Source of the DNA: Lachnospiraceae bacterium FE2018
Lineage (GTDB): Bacteria > Bacillota > Clostridia > Lachnospirales > Lachnospiraceae
Assembly: GCA_000702845.1 (NCBI GenBank)
Contig: JNKK01000006.1
Span: 1 to 64,000 of the forward strand
Reading direction: 5' to 3'
DNA: 64,000 nucleotides
The notes under the pieces are model-generated. The model was given only the letters and a program-made list of their open reading frames with translations, was not told where the DNA came from and searched no databases. Position 1 is the stretch's first letter. Each line of letters starts with the position of its first letter. Below are positions 47,402-53,319 of the stretch, one piece after another. Both the position numbers and the translations under genes were made by a program.

Positions 47402-47430
47402 TTTACAATTTCGGTGACCGAGAGTATAAT
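47402..47430 (+). promoter_or_regulatory. Promoter of the opine-dehydrogenase gene with a palindrome in the spacer
   Basis: TTTACA (47402-47407), 17 bp, TATAAT (47425-47430). The spacer contains the palindrome TCGGTGACCGA (47411-47421), placed as an operator would be. Confidence 0.75.
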
Positions 47431-47553
47431 GAACACAAGTCAATGAACAACGGTCAACGACCTGAATTCAAAAACACAACACCAAATAACACCAAATAAA
47501 AACAATGTAACGTTGCTATTCAAAAAACAATCAATCTAAGGAGGAAATGAAAA

Positions 47554-48825
47554 ATGGCAGACGTAAGTTATCTCAAGGATATGCCGATTGCAATTCTGGG
47601 CGGCGGCGCTGTAGGTAAGACAATGGCAGCTGACTGCGCACTTGCAGGCAAGGAAGTCAGAATCTGGGATCAGCCGAGATTCGCAAAGACAAACTTCCAG
47701 AACATCGAGAAGACTGGTATCACTCTTTCCGGTAACCAGTTCAGCTTCTTCGGTTTCCAGAGAAGAGGTATTGCAAAGGTTGCGCTTGCTACAGATAACC
47801 TTGCAGAGGCAGTTAAGGGCGCAGGCATCATCGTTGTTGCTACAGTCGCACTTGGACATGAGCCGATCTTCAAAGAGCTCATCCCGCTTCTTGAGGATGG
47901 ACAGATCATCCACATCCTTCCGGATAACTGCGGTACATTCATCTTCCGTAAGCTGATGCGTGAAATGAACTGCACAAAGGACGTAGTCGTAGGCGCATGG
48001 TACACAGCACCGTACGGCATCCGTGTTGTCCGCCGCGGCGGCGTTGTCACAAACGAGTGCAAGGTTGAGGACCGTATCACAACAATCCGTGGTGCAGCTC
48101 TGCCGGCAAAAGACAACGACAGATTCATGGCTTCCGCATACTATATTCCGGCATTCGATGCTATCATCGACGCTGAGGGTGAAGTTACAATCTCCAAGAA
48201 GGGCGAAGAGTTCCATCATGGATTCGTAACAGGAAACACTGTTCTTGATATCAACCTTTCCAACGTTAACCCGGTTATCCATGTTCCGGGAACAGTCCTT
48301 GCTGTTTCTACTATGCAGAACTTCGATACCGTTCTTGGAAAGAACAAAGCTGACTACTCTCTGTACGCATTCGGCGCTTGCCCGGCAATCGCTGAGGTCC
48401 AGGCTAAGTTCTGGGAAGAGGAGAAAGCACTTGCAGCAGCTATGAAAGTTGGTCTGTGCACAGTTAATTATGAGGACTTCTTCTCTCGTACAACCATGTA
48501 TGGTAAAGAGTACATGGGACCGGACTTCGCAGTACCGTATGAGGAGAACTACCCGAACTTCTGGGGTGACGGCCCGTTCGATCTTGAGAACCGTTACATC
48601 ACAGAGGACGTTCCGGTCGGCTGCTATCTGATGAGCCAGCTCGGAAAGAAGTTCAACGTTCCGACACCGATCATCGACTCTATGATCCTGCTTGCTTCCA
48701 CAATGCTGAAGAGAGATCTGGCAGGCGATTCCAAGTACACACTGGATTACCTCGAGATCGGACATATGACACACGAGCAGCTTCTTGTTTACCTGAACGA
48801 GGGAACCTTCACACCGAAGGCTTGA
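47554..48825 (+). CDS. NAD/NADP octopine/nopaline dehydrogenase-family enzyme
   Basis: 423 residues. Rossmann start (MPIAILGGGAVGKTMAADCALAG with acidic turn IWDQPRF), then the opine dehydrogenase C-terminal helical domain (KFNVPTPIIDSMILLASTMLKRDL near the end). The family makes or oxidises secondary-amine (opine) dicarboxylates from an amino acid and a 2-oxo acid; some members act on other imines, so the substrate is open. Codon usage is strongly biased (TTC, AAC, CGT), with a textbook AAGGAGG site and near-consensus promoter, suggesting an abundant protein. Stand-alone transcript ending at the hairpin at 48866. The sigma-54 activator gene follows ~750 bp downstream; a functional tie is possible but unproven. 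Confidence 0.87.
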   Translation: MADVSYLKDMPIAILGGGAVGKTMAADCALAGKEVRIWDQPRFAKTNFQNIEKTGITLSGNQFSFFGFQRRGIAKVALATDNLAEAVKGAGIIVVATVALGHEPIFKELIPLLEDGQIIHILPDNCGTFIFRKLMREMNCTKDVVVGAWYTAPYGIRVVRRGGVVTNECKVEDRITTIRGAALPAKDNDRFMASAYYIPAFDAIIDAEGEVTISKKGEEFHHGFVTGNTVLDINLSNVNPVIHVPGTVLAVSTMQNFDTVLGKNKADYSLYAFGACPAIAEVQAKFWEEEKALAAAMKVGLCTVNYEDFFSRTTMYGKEYMGPDFAVPYEENYPNFWGDGPFDLENRYITEDVPVGCYLMSQLGKKFNVPTPIIDSMILLASTMLKRDLAGDSKYTLDYLEIGHMTHEQLLVYLNEGTFTPKA

Positions 48826-48865
48826 ATTTAACCTTCTTAAATATTGGTTGTTGTTTTATAAAAAG

Positions 48866-48900
48866 ATCCCGCGCGGTGTATGCCGCGCGGGATTCTTTGT
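48866..48900 (+). terminator. Terminator after the opine-dehydrogenase gene
   Basis: ATCCCGCGCGG (48866-48876) / CCGCGCGGGAT (48883-48893), loop TGTATG, followed by TCTTTGTG. Confidence 0.85.
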
Positions 48901-49000
48901 GTTGCGTGGAATTCTTTATGTCGTGCGGGATTCTTTGTGTCGCGCGGGATTTTTGCACCATGTGGGATTTTTGCACCATGTGGGATTCTTTGCGGTATAA
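48884..49000 (+). repeat. ~19-bp tandem repeat derived from the terminator's 3' arm
   Basis: About six units like CGCGCGGGATTCTTTGTGT, TGCGTGGAATTCTTTATGT and CGTGCGGGATTCTTTGTGT follow one another, drifting to TGTGGGATTTTTGCACCA. Each could pair with the single 5' arm ATCCCGCGCGG. Confidence 0.75.
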
Positions 49001-49116
49001 GATGTGGTGGGGTATAATATAAGTCGGGGTTTTATCAAGTCAATTATTTTTTGATGGGATATGAGCATGCACTTATTTATTCAAAAGCGTTTTTGACTGC
49101 CTGGTGCGTGTTATAA

Positions 49117-49500
49117 GGCATGCAGAAATTTCAAATATGTCAGATAAGCATGCCCGGACAGGAGAGAAAGGCATGCAAAAATATCAAATATAGCAGATAA
49201 GCATGCCCGGACAGGAGAGAGAGGCATGCAAAAAAATCAAATATAGCAGATTAGCATGCCCAGACAGAGGTGAGAGGCATGCAAATATATCAAATAAGAC
49301 AGATAAGCATGCCCGGACAGGAGAGAAAGGCATGCAAAAAATTCAAATATGGCAGATTAGCATGCCCGGACAGAGGTGAGAGGCATGCAAATATATCAAA
49401 TAAGACAGATTAGCATGCCCGGACAGAGGTGAGGGGCATGCAAATATATCAAATATGTCAGATTAGCATGCCCAGACAGAGGTGAGAGGCATGCAGTTTC
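49117..49500 (+). repeat. 53-bp tandem repeat, seven full copies plus a partial
   Basis: Units start with GGCATGCA at 49117, 49170, 49223, 49276, 49329, 49382, 49435 and (partial) 49488: an exact 53-bp period, about five DNA helical turns. Each unit has two GCATGC palindromes 30 bp apart, an AT-rich half (AAATATCAAATATAGCAGAT) and a GC-richer half (CCCGGACAGAGGTGAGA). It ends ~75 bp before the start of the sigma-54 activator gene. No unique spacers, hence not CRISPR. Confidence 0.93.
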
Positions 49501-49575
49501 TCAAAAACAGGGAAGAACTGCATGCATGATGTTTAAACGAAAGAATTTTGCATGTCACAGAACCGGGAGGAAGCA

Positions 49576-51603
49576 ATGCAGGGTATCATTAATTATCGGA
49601 ATTTAATGGAAATCCTTTCTGCCTGCGGCATCGGCGCGCTTGTTCTTTCAGCCGATGACCAGATCCTGAGTATCAATGAGGCAGGAGACTTCATCTTGCA
49701 GGGAAATAAGAAGATGAGCGGGAAATATCTCTCAGACGCGGAGATTCCGTCCTGTGTGAGAGAGCTGTGCGCAGAGGAGATTTCGATTTCTTCCGGAACG
49801 GCCGCATTCGCCAGGCAGTCAGAAAAGAGCAGCAGAAGCAGGACGAACGCATCGGAAGAAAATCTGATCTATGTTGCATTTGAAGAATATATCTGCCGGC
49901 ATCCGGTTCCGGAGCCGGATGATCTTCCGCCCGGCGCGCGGCTGGTCGGATTCCGCAGTGCGAATGCGGAGTTTCAGGCACAGGTGATGCGCGCTGTTCT
50001 GGATAAAATATCGGAGGGAGTTGTGACCTGTGACAGCAGGGAGCAGCTGATTTATTATAATGATGCAGCGGCAAAGGTGGATTCGGTTGTTCTTGAAAAT
50101 GTACGCGGCCGTAAAATCAGGGATGTCTATACGATGACAGACGGCAGTGATGTCATGCTGCCGCGGGTCATGAAGCAGCGCAGTCCTTCGCTGAATTACC
50201 GTCAGAAATATACGACTTTTGCGGGCAAACATCAGGATGTTGTGGCAAATGCATATCCGATTATTACAAACGGAAAGCTGCTCGGCGCTTTTAATGTGGT
50301 GGAGGACTGGAGCAAACTGGACGATCTGCATAAGCAGATTATTGACCTGCAGGAAAAACTTGTGACGTACGGGACCGGCAGCGATCAGAAAAAAAGCGCA
50401 CTTTCCGCACGCTATACGTTCAATGATATTTTACATCACAGTGAAGCGATGAAGCTGGTGATAGAACAGTGCCGGCAGGTTGCGAAAACAGATTCTTCTG
50501 TTATGATCTATGGCGAAACCGGGACCGGAAAAGAGTTATTTGCGCAGAGTATTCACAATGCCAGCAGCCGGGCGAACGGCCCGTTTCTGGCAATCAACTG
50601 TGCGGCGCTTCCTGAAAACCTTCTGGAAAGTCTGCTGTTCGGATCGGTGAAAGGTGCCTATACAGGTGCTGAAAACCGCACAGGCCTTTTTGAACAGGCG
50701 AATCACGGCACGTTGCTTCTGGATGAAATCAATTCCATGAATATTAATCTGCAGGCGAAGCTGCTGCGCGTTTTGCAGGAGGGGAAAATCCGGAAAGTTG
50801 GCGGTTCGCAGGAGATTGCAGTGGATGTCCGTGTGCTTTCCAATATTAACGTACCGCCGTATGAGGCAATTGCGTCGAATCATCTCCGGCAGGATCTGTT
50901 CTACCGGCTCGGCGTGGTGAATATTAATATTCCGCCGCTCCGGGAACGCCTTGAAGATATACCTCCGATGGTTTCATTCTTTATTGAAGAAAATAACCGG
51001 AAATTAAACAGAAATGTTCAGGAGATGGATCAGGAGACAATCAGAATCTTCCAGCAGTACAGCTGGCCGGGCAATGTCCGGGAACTTCAGCACGCAGTTG
51101 AACATGCGATGATCATTATGCCGGAATATGAATTTCGGATTACGCGGGATTATATTCCGCAGCATCTGCTGGAGGCGGGAACGTTGCATGGCATTGCGCC
51201 GCAGCGTCAAGGTGCTTTTTTGCAGCAGCAAGATGATTTTTCGCAGAGACGCGGGTCTTTGCAGCAGCAAGATGATTTTTCGCAGAGGCGCGGGCCTTTA
51301 CCGCAGGAGCAATATGATCCGGAGACGGGAAGATGGCAGGGAGGTGAAATGCATCCATATCGTACGGAATCAGGGCCGGGAGCGGCAGGCGAAGGATCAG
51401 AACCCTCTGCAAACCGGGGGGAGAGACGTCCGCTCGGATCCCGCCTGAACAGCATGGAGGAAGATGAGATCCGGAAGGCGATGCGTGAAACAGGCGGAAA
51501 TATTTCGCGGGCAGCGAAACTGCTGGATCTCAGCCGTCAGAATCTGCAGTATCGGCTGAAACGGTACGGGATTGACCCTGGGGAGTTTAAAAAGCGTCAT
51601 TAA
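49576..51603 (+). CDS. Sigma-54-dependent transcriptional activator with PAS domains
   Basis: 675 residues. N-terminal PAS-like sensor (~5-60, GIGALVLSADDQILSINEAG), a second PAS (~137-245, KISEGVVTCDSREQLIYYNDAA), then the AAA+ domain (~285-515): Walker A GETGTGKE near 312, the sigma-54 contact loop as GAYTGA (usual GAFTGA; Tyr is a known variant) near 359, Walker B LLLDEINSM. The Fis-type helix-turn-helix is at the C-terminus (GGNISRAAKLLDLSRQNLQYRL). No receiver domain, so it senses a small molecule, as RocR/PrdR-type regulators do. Before the HTH, a Gln-rich linker contains a 13-residue unit twice (LQQQDDFSQRRGS). The ATG at 49576 follows GGGAGG; an in-frame ATG at 49552 is less well placed. 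Three sigma-54 promoters lie downstream. Confidence 0.93.
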   Translation: MQGIINYRNLMEILSACGIGALVLSADDQILSINEAGDFILQGNKKMSGKYLSDAEIPSCVRELCAEEISISSGTAAFARQSEKSSRSRTNASEENLIYVAFEEYICRHPVPEPDDLPPGARLVGFRSANAEFQAQVMRAVLDKISEGVVTCDSREQLIYYNDAAAKVDSVVLENVRGRKIRDVYTMTDGSDVMLPRVMKQRSPSLNYRQKYTTFAGKHQDVVANAYPIITNGKLLGAFNVVEDWSKLDDLHKQIIDLQEKLVTYGTGSDQKKSALSARYTFNDILHHSEAMKLVIEQCRQVAKTDSSVMIYGETGTGKELFAQSIHNASSRANGPFLAINCAALPENLLESLLFGSVKGAYTGAENRTGLFEQANHGTLLLDEINSMNINLQAKLLRVLQEGKIRKVGGSQEIAVDVRVLSNINVPPYEAIASNHLRQDLFYRLGVVNINIPPLRERLEDIPPMVSFFIEENNRKLNRNVQEMDQETIRIFQQYSWPGNVRELQHAVEHAMIIMPEYEFRITRDYIPQHLLEAGTLHGIAPQRQGAFLQQQDDFSQRRGSLQQQDDFSQRRGPLPQEQYDPETGRWQGGEMHPYRTESGPGAAGEGSEPSANRGERRPLGSRLNSMEEDEIRKAMRETGGNISRAAKLLDLSRQNLQYRLKRYGIDPGEFKKRH

Positions 51604-51687
51604 AAATGATCAGATGTAAAAAGAGCCAACCTGTACAGAGGCCGGAAGTTATACGGAAATCACCTACTGCGGGATAAGAAATAATAT

Positions 51688-51724
51688 AATCCGGTGCGGC
51701 CGCAGCGCTGCACCGGATTTTTTC
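51688..51724 (+). terminator. Terminator after the sigma-54 activator gene
   Basis: AATCCGGTGC / GCACCGGATT with a GC-rich loop and a TTTTTT tail. The 16-bp direct repeat CAGGTTCATCCGTATT occurs twice just after it (51724-51755). Confidence 0.88.
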
Positions 51725-51865
51725 AGGTTCATCCGTATTCAGGTTCATCCGTATTTAGGGAGGAACTCCGAAGTTGTATCGCGTCTCAGGCGGCACATGA
51801 ATTCAGGCAGATGTCTGATTCTGTACCGTCCAAAGCGGAGCGCAGACATCACAGAACTGTGATTG

Positions 51866-52201
51866 TCAGGCTGTCGCGAGCCGGGCTGTACTGAGTAAGC
51901 GGTATTCACTCGGTGAGACACCGTTGAACTCCTTGAAGAGATTGCAGAACCGGCTGGGTTCATAACCGATCTGTTCGGCAATTTCACATACTTTCATGTC
52001 TGAACAGAGCAGCATGTTTTCGGCGTTTTCAATTTTGATCTGCAGCACATATTGTTTGGGAGAAATGCCGGTTGCCTTCTTGAATTTTCTGGAGAAATGA
52101 AACTGACTTAAATAGACGCTGTCGGACAGCATTTTCAGTGTGATCTTCTCATCAATATGCTCATTTATGTAGTCTTCTACGGTTTTGATGTAATCTGGCA
52201 T
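51866..52201 (-). CDS. Stand-alone AraC-type DNA-binding protein (MarA/SoxS size)
   Basis: 111 residues, consisting only of the two-HTH AraC domain: LSDSVYLSQFHFSRKFKKATGISPKQYV and the second helix-turn-helix VCEIAEQIGYEPSRFCNLFKEFNGVSPSEYR. No ligand domain is present, so activity is probably controlled by its abundance, as for MarA and SoxS. The start at 52201 is set by AGGAGG 8 nt upstream on the minus strand; the longer frame to 52441 would run through the promoter. An exact sigma-54 promoter lies directly upstream, so its synthesis should depend on an enhancer-binding protein, most simply the neighbour at 49576. It could in turn act on the GRE genes. Confidence 0.88.
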   Translation of the reverse strand: MPDYIKTVEDYINEHIDEKITLKMLSDSVYLSQFHFSRKFKKATGISPKQYVLQIKIENAENMLLCSDMKVCEIAEQIGYEPSRFCNLFKEFNGVSPSEYRLLSTARLATA

Positions 52202-52230
52202 TTTACAATCCTCCTGTCTGCAATAATATA

Positions 52231-52246
52231 TGCAAGGTATGTGCCA
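52231..52246 (-). promoter_or_regulatory. Sigma-54 promoter for the AraC-HTH gene
   Basis: On the minus strand TGGCAC-ATACC-TTGCA, an exact -24/-12 match. Transcription would start near 52220, leaving a ~20-nt leader containing AGGAGG. Confidence 0.85.
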
Positions 52247-52531
52247 AATGAAAAAATTGGTAATTATCACTATGTTTTGCAGTTTTTTAGAATACAGTTC
52301 AGATTCAGGGAGCACATTAAAAGAAAAAAACGCAAAAAACGAAGACAAATTTGCGCAAAAATAGCAAAAAACGCATAAAAAGTCGATTGTCATTCTTTCT
52401 GAAGGAGCTGTCTGAATTGTGCCGGTGCTGCATAAACACAAATAATCGTTTTCAGATTTATCCTTATTTTAATAAGAAATTCAGCACGATCAGCAGAGTA
52501 GAATCCTGCCGGGTCAGCTGAACAGGGTTTT
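52247..52531. other. Shared regulatory region between two divergent sigma-54 promoters
   Basis: This 285-bp gap contains the palindrome TTTGCGCAAA (52350-52359) flanked by ACGCAAAAAACG (52330) and AGCAAAAAACGC (52363). The palindrome is ~105 bp from the minus-strand promoter and ~180 bp from the plus-strand one, which suits an enhancer. No gene is visible here. Confidence 0.5.
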
Positions 52532-52547
52532 TGGCACGCGTTTTGCA
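52532..52547 (+). promoter_or_regulatory. Sigma-54 promoter for the 45-residue ORF
   Basis: TGGCAC (52532-52537)-GCGTT-TTGCA (52543-52547), an exact -24/-12 match. The ORF starts ~90 nt downstream of the expected transcript start. Confidence 0.88.
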
Positions 52548-52644
52548 TGTTTTCCGGTGTAGAGAAAAAGAGAAAAATCCGTTCGACTATTCGGGAAGCA
52601 TATAACCAGATAAAGATGATAACGATCAGAGGAGGAAATTGAGA

Positions 52645-52782
52645 ATGTCTAAAGAGCAGATGATTCATGAAGCGGCGATGGAGCTGATGCGTGAGGCCGG
52701 CGATCATCGTAACAGCACTCGGAATGATTATTTCCAACAAGTTCTTCTCAGATCAGACCTGGAAGTAATCAGGATGTTATAA
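52645..52782 (+). CDS. Unannotated 45-residue small protein under sigma-54 control
   Basis: Begins MSKEQMIHEAAMELMREAG and ends SDLEVIRML. Support for a real gene: an exact sigma-54 promoter at 52532, a strong ribosome site (GAGGAGG, 9 nt before the ATG) and a terminator at 52813, making a self-contained ~290-nt transcription unit. The N-terminal ~18 residues are predicted helical and resemble the first helix of TetR regulators (compare VDEAYELMKV in the TetR encoded at 56773), but the rest (DHRNSTRNDYFQQ) does not continue as a TetR helix-turn-helix. It has no signal peptide, membrane segment or glycyl-radical motif. It could be a small regulator or accessory factor of the glycyl-radical enzyme, or a TetR remnant. 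I do not recognise it. Confidence 0.65.
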   Translation: MSKEQMIHEAAMELMREAGDHRNSTRNDYFQQVLLRSDLEVIRML

Positions 52783-52812
52783 ATCAAAAATCACAATCCT
52801 TTCACAAAACAT

Positions 52813-52860
52813 GAGAAAAATCGCTGCATCATACCTGATATGGTGCAGCGGTTTTTCTCT
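52813..52860 (+). terminator. Terminator of the 45-residue ORF
   Basis: GAGAAAAATCGCTGCA (52813-52828) pairs with TGCAGCGGTTTTTCTC (52844-52859) with one T-G pair. Confidence 0.85.
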
Positions 52861-53141
52861 TTTGCGCAGGAAGGGTATGCAGACCTCTGCAAAGCGTAAA
52901 GTGCAAAAGTGCAAAACAAAGCGCAAAGATAAAGTGCAAAATATTTTGCGGTTTTGCGATTTTTTTGCACCTTATGAGGATGAATGCGCTGATATGAAAG
53001 CAAAACACCCTGATCTGAACATGTTATAAGTGCAAAAGAGAGCGGGATTAGCGACATTATCACCAAAAAACTGCGCAAAAAATTGTGCGCGTTCCACAAA
53101 AAATGTGATTTTCAGCAAAAAGAACCCAAGGGATTGCAAAC
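52861..53141 (+). promoter_or_regulatory. Candidate enhancer region of the GRE gene, rich in GCAAAA/TTTTGC motifs
   Basis: No gene here. The stretch holds many TGCAAAA, GCGCAAA and TTTTGCG motifs, including the perfect 14-bp palindrome GCAAAATATTTTGC (52936-52949) and GCGCA-N8-TGCGC (53073-53090), about 200 and 60 bp upstream of the sigma-54 promoter. The same core is found at 52350. Likely binding sites for the activator at 49576; inference. Confidence 0.5.
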
Positions 53142-53157
53142 TGGCACAGGGCTTGCT
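53142..53157 (+). promoter_or_regulatory. Sigma-54 promoter for the glycyl-radical enzyme gene
   Basis: TGGCAC (53142-53147)-AGGGC-TTGCT (53153-53157), an exact -24/-12 match. The leader is ~150 nt and can form a GGTCTGC/GCAGACC hairpin (53253-53288). Confidence 0.88.
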
Positions 53158-53319
53158 CATATTATGGCATGAAGCAAAATCCGCGAATCTCCCGCAGGGA
53201 AAACACGCGGCACTGCTGAAAACGTCCATAATCAAAGAATCCCAATGGATCAGGTCTGCAGAGAATCCAGAGAAGCGGGCAGCAGACCGGAAACGTCTGA
53301 CAAGCCAGGAGGTAAGAAA

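Noticed and set aside
47181-47417. 78-codon frame across the two long hairpins
   Set aside because: The frame runs through inverted repeats; no ribosome site and no sensible protein.
49117-49500. CRISPR array
   Set aside because: Units are identical along their whole length with no unique spacers, and no cas genes are present. The same holds for the 86-bp array at 3499.
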